Shown here: in pieces, positions 30,409 to 38,995 of the stretch | Layout: every line of letters starts with the position of its first letter | Numbering within the stretch: position 1 is the first letter of the stretch | Origin: Streptacidiphilus jeojiense | GTDB lineage: Bacteria > Actinomycetota > Actinomycetes > Streptomycetales > Streptomycetaceae | Length of the DNA stretch: 64,000 bases | Assembly: GCF_000719095.1 (NCBI RefSeq) | Contig: NZ_JOEH01000010.1 | Location: forward strand, 186,001 to 250,000 | Direction: 5' to 3' | Program-made: the position numbers and the translations under genes | Notes under the pieces: model-generated | What the model saw: only the letters and a program-made list of their open reading frames with translations | Told to the model about the DNA's origin: nothing | Databases searched by the model: none

Positions 30409-32886
30409 TCAGCGGCCCAGTTTCGAGCGCACCATGCCGACGAGGGCGGTCAGTTCCTCGATGCGCATCCGCTGGGCGATCACGACGAACAGTCCGATCT
30501 GCAGGCCTGCGCCGACCACCAGGGCGGCGATGTCCGGCAGCAGGCCCCCGCCGAGCGAGTCGACGATCAGCGTGGAGACGGTGAAGCCGATCGCGGCCGG
30601 GATGATGCTGGCGCCGATCAGCCGTCCGTAGGTGCGCTTGCACCGGGGGCCGTCCAGGTCGCCGATGCGGCGCTTCAGCCGGGGCAGTGCGACCAGCAGC
30701 CCGACCAGGTAGGAGAAGCCGTAGGCGAAGGCCATGCCGGTCACCGCCCAGTCCGAGGGCAGCACCAGGTAGCAGAAGCCGGAGAGCAGGGCGTTGCTCG
30801 CGGCGACCCAGACGGTGTTGTAGAAGGGCGTCCTGGTGTCCTCGTAGGCGTAGAAGCCGCGCAGCAGGACGTACTGGGCCGAGTAGGGGATCAGCCCGAG
30901 TGCGAAGGCGGAGAGCATCCAGCCGACGGAGGTGCCCTGGGAGGAGTTGCCGAAGCCGTAGAGCACCGAACCGATGACCGGGCCCAGGGCGAGGAACAGG
31001 AAGGCGGCCGGCACGATGGCCACCGCCGAGGTGCGCAGCCCGTAGGAGAGGTCGTCACGGACGGAGGCTGCCTGGCCGTCGGCGGCGGCCCGGGAGATCC
31101 TGGGCAGCACCGCGCTCATCACCGAGACCGTGATCACGGCCTGCGGCAGCTGCCAGATCAGCAGGGCGTTGGAGTAGGCGGACAGACCCGCACCGTTGCG
31201 GCCCGAGGCGTTGCCGGCCGCGGTCGCCAGCTGGGTGACCACCAGGTAGCCCGCCTGGTTGGCCAGCACGAACAGGAAGGTCCACTTGGCCAGCTTCGCG
31301 GCGTGGCCCAGTCCGTGGCCGCGCCAGTCGAAGCGGGGCCGGAACTTGAAGCCCGCGGCCCGCAGGTAGGGGATCATCGACAGGGACTGGACCACGAGGC
31401 CGAGCAGGGTGCCGATGCCCAGCAGCCGTACGCCCTCGGGTGAGATGCTGTGCGGGGTGACGCCGGTCTTGTTGAACGAGCCGTACACCCAGGCGTACAT
31501 GCCGAAGGTGAAGATGACCACGACGTTGTTGAGGACCGGGGTCCACATCATCGCGCCGAACCGGCCCCGGGCGTTCAGGATCTGACCCATCACCACATGG
31601 ACGCCCATGAAGAAGATGGTGGGCAGGCAGTAGCGGGCGAGGGCGACCGTCACCTCGGCGCTCTGCGGATCCCTCATGATCGACGCGGAGACCAGCCGCA
31701 CCAGCAGCGGTGCGGCCAGCACGGTGACGAAGACCACCCCGCCGAGTCCGACCACGATCAGGGTGAGCAGCCGGTTGGCGTAGGCCTCGCCGCCGTCCTC
31801 GTCGTTCTTCATGCTGCGGACCAGCTGCGGGACGAACACGGCGTTCAGCGCGCCGCCGCCGACCAGGATGTACAGCAGGGTGGGGAGGGTGTTGGCGACG
31901 TTGTAGGAGTCGCCCATGGCACCGACGCCGATGGCGAAGGTGATGATCATGGTGCGGACGAAGCCGGTGCCGCGGGAGACCAGGGTGCCGGCAGCCATGA
32001 TGGCGCTGGAGCCGAGGATGCCGCCGCTCTTGCCCTGCTTCCCGTCGGGCGGGGTTTCGGGCATGCCGGCGACGGCGCTGGGCGGCGGCGGGGCCATGGG
32101 GTTGAAGCGCAGCAGCGGGATGGTGCCGGTCGCCTCGGCGTCGCCGCCGCCGGCCTCGCCGTACCAGCCGGGGGCGTAGGAGGCCTGGTCGCTCTCGCGG
32201 AAGAGATAGGCGTAGGGGTCGGCGTCTTGATTGCTGCTGTCCTGCTTGCTGCGGGTGGCGTGGGTGAGCAGCTCGTCGACGCCGACCTCGGCCGAGGGCG
32301 GCTGGGCGGGCTGAGGCACGGACTGGCCGTAGGCCTGGGAGAAGCCCTGGGGCGGCCCGAAGCCCGGGACGGTCACCCCGTCGGGGGCGGCGGGGCCGCC
32401 GTACGGCTGCTGCTGCGGGTGGGGCTGCTGTTCCTGCTGGTACGGCTGCTCGTACTGCGGCGCGCCGTATCCCTGCTGCTGGTAGCCGGGCGGGGCCTGG
32501 ACCGGGTAGCCCTGTCCCTGCTGGGGCTGCTCGGGGTAGGGCTGCTGCGGATACGGGGGCTGGGCGTACTGCTGCTGGTCGTACCCGGCCTGCTGGGGCT
32601 GCTGGCCCTGCGGGGCCTGCTGGTACGCCTGCTGCTGCGGATAGGCCTGCTGGTTCTGCGGGTAGGGGTCCTGCCCGTACGGGTCCTGGGCGTACGGATC
32701 CTGCCCGTAGGGGTCCTGGGCGTAAGGATCCTGGGCGTAGGGGTCGCGTGCGTAGGTCTCGTCCAGGTACGCGTCGGCGGCCCCCTGGCTCCGGGGGTCC
32801 TGGCCGGGGGCGGCGGGGGGCGTACCTCGGTTGGGGCCGCGTCCACCGCGTCCCTGCTGGGTTCTGCCGTCACGCGGCGCGCTCAT
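30409..32886 (-). CDS. murJ: Lipid II flippase MurJ (MviN)
   Basis: MurJ moves lipid II across the membrane for wall synthesis. It has 825 residues. The first 285 or so form a cytoplasmic low-complexity region rich in Gln, Tyr, Pro and Gly, including repeated PYAQD/PYGQD units near residues 48-75. The flippase part follows (from SSAIMAAGTLVSRGTGFVRT) with about 14 membrane helices and the family signatures GVGAMGDSYNVANTLPTLLY and GGGALNAVFVPQLVR. The start ATG has GGAGAGG upstream. Its neighbours on either side are the DUF6049 and pseudokinase genes. Confidence 0.96.
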   Translation of the reverse strand: MSAPRDGRTQQGRGGRGPNRGTPPAAPGQDPRSQGAADAYLDETYARDPYAQDPYAQDPYGQDPYAQDPYGQDPYPQNQQAYPQQQAYQQAPQGQQPQQAGYDQQQYAQPPYPQQPYPEQPQQGQGYPVQAPPGYQQQGYGAPQYEQPYQQEQQPHPQQQPYGGPAAPDGVTVPGFGPPQGFSQAYGQSVPQPAQPPSAEVGVDELLTHATRSKQDSSNQDADPYAYLFRESDQASYAPGWYGEAGGGDAEATGTIPLLRFNPMAPPPPSAVAGMPETPPDGKQGKSGGILGSSAIMAAGTLVSRGTGFVRTMIITFAIGVGAMGDSYNVANTLPTLLYILVGGGALNAVFVPQLVRSMKNDEDGGEAYANRLLTLIVVGLGGVVFVTVLAAPLLVRLVSASIMRDPQSAEVTVALARYCLPTIFFMGVHVVMGQILNARGRFGAMMWTPVLNNVVVIFTFGMYAWVYGSFNKTGVTPHSISPEGVRLLGIGTLLGLVVQSLSMIPYLRAAGFKFRPRFDWRGHGLGHAAKLAKWTFLFVLANQAGYLVVTQLATAAGNASGRNGAGLSAYSNALLIWQLPQAVITVSVMSAVLPRISRAAADGQAASVRDDLSYGLRTSAVAIVPAAFLFLALGPVIGSVLYGFGNSSQGTSVGWMLSAFALGLIPYSAQYVLLRGFYAYEDTRTPFYNTVWVAASNALLSGFCYLVLPSDWAVTGMAFAYGFSYLVGLLVALPRLKRRIGDLDGPRCKRTYGRLIGASIIPAAIGFTVSTLIVDSLGGGLLPDIAALVVGAGLQIGLFVVIAQRMRIEELTALVGMVRSKLGR
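32661..32754. repeat. 15-base tandem coding repeat in murJ
   Basis: Units such as gtaggggtcctgggc recur about six times and encode the PYAQD-type pentapeptide array in the N-terminal extension of MurJ. Confidence 0.85.
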
Positions 32887-32978
32887 GCCACCTCTCCGGA
32901 TCCTTGGACACGGCGGCCGGGGGTCACTCGGCCGTCCACGGGGTCCACCCTCTCATCCGGTGGCTCACAGCCAGTGTT

Positions 32979-35531
32979 TCAGGTTGTGTTTTTCTGATCC
33001 TGACGTGCGCCTTTCTCGGGCGCGCCGTCGCCGTCCCGGTCGGCGCCGGCCTCCTCGTCCGCGGCACCGCTGTCCTCGTCGGTGTCTGCCCCGACCTGGG
33101 CGTGCTTACGCTTGGAGTACAGCCGGACCCCCGCCAGCAGCACCAGCAGCACCCCGCCCGCCACGACGGCGATGACGCCGTTGCGGAGCTGTTTGATGTT
33201 GACGGTGAACGCGACCGGGCTGCCGTACGCCTTCTGGTCGGCCGTGGTGAAGAGCTGGGCGGTCATCTCGACCGGTCCGTTGGCGGTGGCCTTCACCGAG
33301 AACCTGAGGGTCTCCACGGTGTCGCCGTTGGCGCGCACGGCCATCAGCTTGAAGCCGGGCGTCGTCTTGTCCAGGCTCAGCCGGGTCGGACTGGAGGAGG
33401 TGAGCTCGACCTCCAGATTGAGGACCGGTTGTGGCAGGTCGTTCTGGACCGTGATGGGGATGGTGGCCGAGCCGCTGCCGGACAGGGTGATCGAGTTGTT
33501 GGGCTTCGGCAGGATCGAGACCGCGCCGTACAGGTTGTTGAGGTAGTCGGTCGCGTTCTGCCGGTAGGCCGTGCCCTTGTCCGCCTGGTCGCGCCACTGG
33601 GTGGAGACCGACCGCAGCACCGCGGAGCTGAAGGCGGTGCGGATCGGCGCCGGGTTCGACATGATCTTGCCGAGGTCGGTCAGCCGGTCCTGAGTGTTCG
33701 TCACCGCGTTCAGCTCGTCATTGCTGAGCTCGTTCTTCCTGGCGGCGGACGGGTAGTCGGAGACCGGACGCACGGTGCTGCCCGCGTGCGGGGTCGGCGT
33801 CGCCGAGGCGACCTCGCCGTAGCTGGCCGCCTTGGCCCACTTGGCGCTCACTGCCGCGGACAGCGAGTTCGCCAGGGTCTGCGCGGTGCTCGCCGTCATG
33901 TCGCGCGGCGGCATGACCAGGATGCTGCGCTGGTTGTTCGGCTGTTCCAGGGTGATCGCCAGGGTCTCGGCCAGGAAGCGCTGTTCGGCGAGCGCCTGGG
34001 CGCTCTGCGTGGACAGGTCGCCGGCGAAGATGCTGTCGATGGTGGAGTCGGCGACCACGGCCGTGGTGCCGTTGCCCAGCGAGCGCGCGGCGTTGGGGGT
34101 GTAGGTCAGGCTCCGGGAGTCGGGCAGGCTGCTGCTGTCCGCGATGATCTGGGTGCTGCCGATGCTGCGGGCCAGCGAGACCACCGAGGTGTCGATGTAG
34201 CCCTGGTAGGGCCAGGCCACCGTGTGGGAGGCGCTCACCTGGAGCGGGTTCAGACCGACCTGGCCGAGGTCGCTGGTGGCGACCTTCAGGGTGTCCTTCA
34301 GCGACTGGGAGTTGCCGCCGTTGTGCGCGATGGAGGCCAGGTCGGGGTCGGCGGCGGGTAGCGAGAGCACCTGCTGGCTGCTGAGACCGGACAGGTCCCC
34401 CTGCAGGGCGGTGAGCCAGCTCTTGGCGGCGGCCTGGCCGGTACCGGCCGTGGTGCAGTGGCAGGACGCGGTGGCGCCCTTGGCGTCGCCGTCCGAGCCG
34501 GCGACCTGGTAGTCCGACTCCATGTCCAGCACGCTGGTGATCAGGTCCGGGTCGATCACCCAGGTCGGCTTGAGGGCGGAGATGCTGGCACCGCGGGACT
34601 GGAGCTGGCCCAGCCGCCCGTCCGCGCCCAGGTCGTCGGCCAGGGTGTCGTCGCTGAGCACCGCCTGGTCCGATGCCTTGGAGTCGCTGTAGGTCTGCGG
34701 CTGCACCCGGGGCGTCGCCACGATCGGCCACAGCGTGGCGATCTTCGTGGGCTGGGCGGCGGTGGTCGAGTCGTAGAGCGGCAGGTAGGTACGGGCGACG
34801 CCGAGCGGGTGCACCGAGGAGCCCGAGGTGCTGCCCTGGGCGTCCACCGCCAGCTCGTACACGGCTCCGGGGCTGATCCCGAGGTCGCTGATCTTCACGG
34901 TCAGGGTGAACGGGGCGCTGGTGGCGCCCGGCGCCAGCGTGCCCAGCTTGGGCTGCAGACCGCTCTGGTCCAGCTCCGCCGGGTCCTGGTCGCTGGGGCC
35001 GGTGAGCGCGGCCACCGCGGCGATCGCCGAGCGGTTCAGCAACGCCTGGGTGTCCGCCCACACCCCCACGTGCAGGGAGCTGATCGTGGTGCTGCCCCGG
35101 TTGGTGACCGTGCCGGTCAGCGTGACCGAGCCGTTGGCCTGGGGCACCTGGGGGTTGATCGAGTCGAGCGTGACCTGGGCCGCGCTGCCTCCGGTCGCCT
35201 CGGGGGCGCTGCTGGTGGCTGCGGTACGGACCGCTCCGGACCCGACGGTGTGGACGTCGCTGACGGTGTACCCGGTCTGCACCGCGAAGGCGGCGGCGGG
35301 TGCCAGGGTGGTGCCGGTGCCGAGCACCAGCCCCGAGGCCAGTGCCACCGCGGCCGCCCGGCGTGCCCGACGCAGACGTGCCCCGCCGTGGCCAGTGCCC
35401 CTGCGCCGACCGTAGCCGCGCTCCGCCTGCCGTGCCGCCACGTCCACGCGCCCTCGCCGTTCTCGTCGCTTACGGTGTCTCGGCCGCTGCCGCCGGTGCC
35501 CGCTCCGGGGACGCCATCCAGCCCCCGGCAT
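32979..35531 (-). CDS. DUF6049 family secreted, membrane-anchored protein
   Basis: This is the ortholog by position of the conserved mycobacterial Rv3909. From the ATG at 35531 it has 850 residues; a GTG at 35642 would add 37 basic residues and leave almost no promoter space before the divergent pcnB. A basic Arg-rich N-terminus is followed by a signal-like helix (AAAVALASGLVLGTGTTLAPAAA). A long extracytoplasmic region begins with a beta domain (VTLDSINPQVPQANGSVTLT). A C-terminal helix (GVIAVVAGGVLLVLLAGVRL) anchors it before a charged cytoplasmic tail. The function is unknown; its link to MurJ suggests a wall-related role. Confidence 0.8.
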   Translation of the reverse strand: MPGAGWRPRSGHRRQRPRHRKRRERRGRVDVAARQAERGYGRRRGTGHGGARLRRARRAAAVALASGLVLGTGTTLAPAAAFAVQTGYTVSDVHTVGSGAVRTAATSSAPEATGGSAAQVTLDSINPQVPQANGSVTLTGTVTNRGSTTISSLHVGVWADTQALLNRSAIAAVAALTGPSDQDPAELDQSGLQPKLGTLAPGATSAPFTLTVKISDLGISPGAVYELAVDAQGSTSGSSVHPLGVARTYLPLYDSTTAAQPTKIATLWPIVATPRVQPQTYSDSKASDQAVLSDDTLADDLGADGRLGQLQSRGASISALKPTWVIDPDLITSVLDMESDYQVAGSDGDAKGATASCHCTTAGTGQAAAKSWLTALQGDLSGLSSQQVLSLPAADPDLASIAHNGGNSQSLKDTLKVATSDLGQVGLNPLQVSASHTVAWPYQGYIDTSVVSLARSIGSTQIIADSSSLPDSRSLTYTPNAARSLGNGTTAVVADSTIDSIFAGDLSTQSAQALAEQRFLAETLAITLEQPNNQRSILVMPPRDMTASTAQTLANSLSAAVSAKWAKAASYGEVASATPTPHAGSTVRPVSDYPSAARKNELSNDELNAVTNTQDRLTDLGKIMSNPAPIRTAFSSAVLRSVSTQWRDQADKGTAYRQNATDYLNNLYGAVSILPKPNNSITLSGSGSATIPITVQNDLPQPVLNLEVELTSSSPTRLSLDKTTPGFKLMAVRANGDTVETLRFSVKATANGPVEMTAQLFTTADQKAYGSPVAFTVNIKQLRNGVIAVVAGGVLLVLLAGVRLYSKRKHAQVGADTDEDSGAADEEAGADRDGDGAPEKGARQDQKNTT

Positions 35532-35662
35532 CGTAACGACGTTGCCTGGCAACGGGTGCAGCAGGATCGTCCGGGCGCGCCCGGACGGCCGACGCCTGCT
35601 ACGAGTCCTACGAGCTATAACGAGGCGCGGCCGGTGCGTCACGGCACGTACCCTTGTCTGTC
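35532..35662. promoter_or_regulatory. Divergent promoter region with palindrome, DUF6049 / pcnB
   Basis: The palindrome cgttgcc-t-ggcaacg (35540-35554) lies directly before the chosen DUF6049 start. The relatively AT-rich gagctataacgag near 35620-35632 may hold a -10 element. The two genes diverge here. Confidence 0.45.
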
Positions 35663-37210
35663 GTGCCGTACGACAATGATCCCAGCGATTCTCCCCCGGA
35701 TGCCGAGCTTCAGGGCGGTGTTGCCCAGAGCGCTCCCGCCGCGGAGCTCAGCGCCGTTCAGCTCAGCGCCGTCCAGCTCTCCGCCGTCAGCGAGGTCCTG
35801 GGCGCCTACCCGGTGGCCGAGGAGCTGGGGCGCCGTTTCCAGCGGGCCGGCTTCCGGCTGGCACTGGTCGGCGGATCGGTGCGGGACGCGCTGCTGGGCC
35901 GGCTCGGCAACGATCTGGACTTCACCACCGACGCGCGCCCGGAGCAGATCCTGGCGCTGCTGAAGCCGTGGGCGGACGCGATCTGGGACGTCGGCATCGC
36001 CTTCGGCACCGTGGGCGCCCGCAAGAAGGCCCGGCCGACCGCCGACCCGGAGCACGGGGAGCTGTTCGACTTCCAGATCGAGATCACCACCTACCGCTCC
36101 GAGGCTTACGACCGGGACTCGCGCAAGCCCGAGGTCTCCTACGGCGACACCATCGAGGAGGACCTGGTCCGCCGGGACTTCACGGTGAACGCCATGGCGG
36201 TGGCGCTGCCGGAGCTCGCCTTCATCGATCCGCACCACGGCCTGGACGACCTGGCGGCGAAGCTGCTGCGCACCCCGGGCACCCCCGAGGCGTCCTTCTC
36301 CGACGACCCGCTGCGGATGCTGCGGGCCGCCCGCTTCGCCGCGCAGCTGGACTTCGAGGTCGCCCCCGAGGTGGTCACGGCGATGACGGAGATGGCCGAG
36401 CGGATCGACATCGTCTCCGCGGAGCGGGTCCAGGCCGAGCTCAACAAGCTGCTGCTGTCCGCGCACCCGCGCAAGGGCCTGCTGCTGCTGGTCGACACCG
36501 GGCTGGCCGAGCGGGTGCTGCCGGAACTGCCGGCGCTGCGGCTGGAGCGCGACGAGCACCACCGCCACAAGGACGTCTACGACCACTCGCTGACGGTGCT
36601 GGAGCAGGCCATCGCGCTGGAGGACGAGGGGCCGGACCTGACGCTGCGTCTGGCCGCGCTGCTGCACGACATCGGCAAGCCGCGGACCCGGCGCTTCGAG
36701 GACGGCGGCGGGGTCTCCTTCCACCACCACGAGCTGGTCGGCGCGAAGATGACCAAGAAGCGGCTGCGCGAGCTCAAGTACTCCAACGAGCTGATCGCCG
36801 ACGTCTCCCGGCTGGTGGAGCTGCACCTGCGGTTCCACGGCTACGGCAGCGGCGAGTGGACCGACTCGGCGGTGCGCCGCTACGTCCGGGACGCCGGGCC
36901 GCTGCTCTCCCGGCTGCACAAGCTGACCCGCTCCGACTGCACCACCCGCAACAGGAAGAAGGCGGCGGCGCTCTCGCGCTCCTACGACGGACTGGAGCAG
37001 CGCATCGCCGAGCTCCAGGAGAAGGAGGAGCTGGGCGCGATCCGACCGGACCTCAACGGCCACGAGATCATGGCGATCCTGGGCGTGCAGGGCCGGGACG
37101 TCGGCGCGGCCTACGACTTCCTGCTGGAACTGCGGCTGGAGAACGGCCCGATGGGGCCGGAGGCGGCGGAGGCGGCGCTGCGCGCCTGGTGGGCGGACCG
37201 GGAGAAGTAG
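35663..37210 (+). CDS. pcnB: CCA tRNA nucleotidyltransferase / poly(A)-polymerase family protein
   Basis: This enzyme adds or repairs the CCA end of tRNAs. The GTG at 35663 gives 515 residues; a TTG at 35654 is also open. The nucleotidyltransferase core is ALVGGSVRDALLGRLGNDLDF (from about 67), with the catalytic acidic pair in NDLDF, then RRDFTVNAMAV (about 171) and DDPLRMLRAARFAAQ (about 213). A C-terminal HD domain (YDHSLTVLE and LLHDIGKPRT, about 310-345) suggests added phosphohydrolase activity. Its place beside murJ and DUF6049 is as in mycobacteria (Rv3907). Confidence 0.95.
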   Translation: MPYDNDPSDSPPDAELQGGVAQSAPAAELSAVQLSAVQLSAVSEVLGAYPVAEELGRRFQRAGFRLALVGGSVRDALLGRLGNDLDFTTDARPEQILALLKPWADAIWDVGIAFGTVGARKKARPTADPEHGELFDFQIEITTYRSEAYDRDSRKPEVSYGDTIEEDLVRRDFTVNAMAVALPELAFIDPHHGLDDLAAKLLRTPGTPEASFSDDPLRMLRAARFAAQLDFEVAPEVVTAMTEMAERIDIVSAERVQAELNKLLLSAHPRKGLLLLVDTGLAERVLPELPALRLERDEHHRHKDVYDHSLTVLEQAIALEDEGPDLTLRLAALLHDIGKPRTRRFEDGGGVSFHHHELVGAKMTKKRLRELKYSNELIADVSRLVELHLRFHGYGSGEWTDSAVRRYVRDAGPLLSRLHKLTRSDCTTRNRKKAAALSRSYDGLEQRIAELQEKEELGAIRPDLNGHEIMAILGVQGRDVGAAYDFLLELRLENGPMGPEAAEAALRAWWADREK

Positions 37211-37314
37211 CGGTTTTCTTTCCCGCCGGAAAACAGAATTGATACCAACAACAAATGCGTCGCCGATAATCCAGGATTCATGGGCGATGTAACTGTCATG
37301 CCTCATTCTCGTTA

Positions 37315-37353
37315 CTCCGTTTCGGGGAGGCGCGGAACCTCCCGGAAACGGAG
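37315..37353 (+). promoter_or_regulatory. Leader hairpin reaching the ribosome binding site
   Basis: ctccgtttcggggagg (37315-37330) pairs with cctcccggaaacggag (37338-37353) over 16 bases with one mismatch. The 3' arm runs into the GGAGGG (37350-37355) that serves the gene starting at 37362. The 150-base spacer is noticeably more AT-rich than its surroundings. Confidence 0.65.
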
Positions 37354-37361
37354 GGAATGCG

Positions 37362-38054
37362 ATGACGGGCGATGACGTCCTGTTGGAATCACGGACCATG
37401 CGCGCCGCGCTCGCCGGACGGATCGAAGCCCTGGAGCGGGTCAAACCGCTGAGCGGGCTCACCCTGCCCAATGGCCTGCACCTGCTCACCGAGGCCGTCG
37501 CCGACTATTTCGCGGTGCCGATCAGGGCCGTCCACTCGCTGGTCCTGGACCATCGCGAGGAATTGGTGGCGTACGGATATCAGGTGCTGACCGGACCCCG
37601 GCTGACCGCGTTCAAGAATGCCAGCGGAATCCAGTCCAGGGCCCGGCAGCTGGCGCTGTTCAACCGGCGCACGGTGCTCTGCGCCGCGATGCTGCTCAGG
37701 GAGAGCGACATCGCCCGGCAGGTGCGCTCGCGGCTGCTGGACCTGGAGGCCGGGGCGCGCTTCCTCCCGGTCGACAACCCGCTGCGGCCGCAGCCGGGCG
37801 GCGTTGATCCCGACCCGGTCGAGGTCGCCTCGACGGCGCTGCGGGCGGTGATCGGCAGCACCGTGGTGCCGCTGCTGAACGCGCTGCTGGAGCAGGCCGG
37901 GACGCAGGAGGTGACACTGGGTGAGGTCCGTTGCCGACTGGAGCAGTTGGAGCTGATGATCGTGGACGAGGACGGCTCGGCACCGCTGCCGCGCCGGTTC
38001 CACCTGGTGCACGGGGTGGAACCGGCGGATCCCGGCGACGGGGACCAGCCGTGA
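37362..38054 (+). CDS. Uncharacterised protein resembling phage antirepressor / ORF6N-type regulators
   Basis: This 230-residue protein has a good ribosome binding site. The central block HREELVAYGYQVLTGPRLTA and FNRRTVLCAAMLLRESDIARQ with VRSRLLDLE recalls the C-terminal part of phage-type DNA-binding regulators (ORF6N/Rha-like, where a basic segment precedes AMLLRDSxxAxxVR). The C-terminal half is helical. It lies alone between pcnB and a leftward gene, with an AT-rich leader, which may point to acquisition. The relationship is from pattern memory and the role is unknown. Confidence 0.6.
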   Translation: MTGDDVLLESRTMRAALAGRIEALERVKPLSGLTLPNGLHLLTEAVADYFAVPIRAVHSLVLDHREELVAYGYQVLTGPRLTAFKNASGIQSRARQLALFNRRTVLCAAMLLRESDIARQVRSRLLDLEAGARFLPVDNPLRPQPGGVDPDPVEVASTALRAVIGSTVVPLLNALLEQAGTQEVTLGEVRCRLEQLELMIVDEDGSAPLPRRFHLVHGVEPADPGDGDQP

Positions 38055-38073
38055 CCCGGTCCGCGGCCGGCCG

Positions 38074-38880
38074 TCAGCCGCCGGCGGCGCTCCCGATCAG
38101 GACCACCAGGATCAGCAGCACCAGGGCGGCCGGCACCAGCAGGCCCAGCGCCTGCGGGCGCTTCAACAGCGGCAGCCCCGGGTCCAGTTGCTGGGCGCCG
38201 GGCGCGGGGGCCGCCTCCGGCAGCGCCTTGATCTTGTTGAAGCCGATGGCGTTGCGGATCAGCACGATGCAGCTGAAGAGCCAGGAGCTGTAGCCCCACC
38301 AGCCGCGGACGAGGGTCCTGGCGGACATGTCCCGCATCACCGCGGTGCCGCAGGTGCGGCAGAACGGACCCCGGCTCTTCAGGAACTGCATGTAGATGAT
38401 CATGCCCCGGTGGCCGTGGAAGGTGACCGCGGCGGCGGGGAAGCCGCCGCAGAAGCGGCAGGTCGGCGCGTTGGGGTCGTACTGCTGCGGGACCTGACCC
38501 GGGCCCGGACCCGGACCGCCGTAGGGGGACTGCTGGGGCGGTGCGTAGCCCTGCGGCGGCGCATAGCCCTGCGGCGGCGCGGCCGGGTAGCCCTGCTGCG
38601 GTTGCTGGGGTGGTGCGGCGTAGCCCTGCGCGGGTGGCGCGTAGCCCTGGGGCGGCGCGTAGCCCTGGCCCTGAGGCGGCGCATAACCCTGGGGCGGTGC
38701 GTACCCCTGCGGCGGTGCGTAGCCCTGGGGCGGCGGTGCGTAGCCCTGCTGCGGGGGGACGACGCCGGGGCCGCCGCCGTAGGGGTTGGGCTGCTGGGGC
38801 GCCTGTGGCGGCTGCGGGGCGTAGGGGCTGCCCGGCTTCGCGTAGGGGTTGCCCGGCATGGGCGGAGGCGGGGTGGACAT
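38074..38880 (-). CDS. Membrane protein with Pro/Gln/Tyr-rich repeats and zinc-ribbon-like segment
   Basis: This 268-residue protein has GAGGAT upstream. The N-terminal half is a repeat array of QGYAPP-type units. The folded half begins with CRFCGGFPAAAVTFHGHRG and FCRTCGTAVMRDM, two Cys-x2-Cys pairs (about 138-175) that could bind zinc, then a conserved WWGYSSWLFS membrane segment, KIKALPEA, and a C-terminal membrane helix (LLVPAALVLLILVVLIG). Similar proteins are common in actinobacteria and often carry doubtful names; the function is unknown. Confidence 0.75.
   Translation of the reverse strand: MSTPPPPMPGNPYAKPGSPYAPQPPQAPQQPNPYGGGPGVVPPQQGYAPPPQGYAPPQGYAPPQGYAPPQGQGYAPPQGYAPPAQGYAAPPQQPQQGYPAAPPQGYAPPQGYAPPQQSPYGGPGPGPGQVPQQYDPNAPTCRFCGGFPAAAVTFHGHRGMIIYMQFLKSRGPFCRTCGTAVMRDMSARTLVRGWWGYSSWLFSCIVLIRNAIGFNKIKALPEAAPAPGAQQLDPGLPLLKRPQALGLLVPAALVLLILVVLIGSAAGG
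38533..38757. repeat. Coding minisatellite (18-21 base units)
   Basis: Units like gcgtagccctgcggcggc are repeated about ten times with small variations, and encode the QGYAPP array of the protein at 38074-38880. Confidence 0.85.
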
Positions 38881-38995
38881 AGGGATCCTCTGAGGAGGGG
38901 GCTGACAGGTACGGGAGGGAACGTTGGCACGCTATCCGTCCGGCGCGGTCCATGGGACACGAGCGTGCGAATCCACAGCGCCGTCGGGTCCCTGG

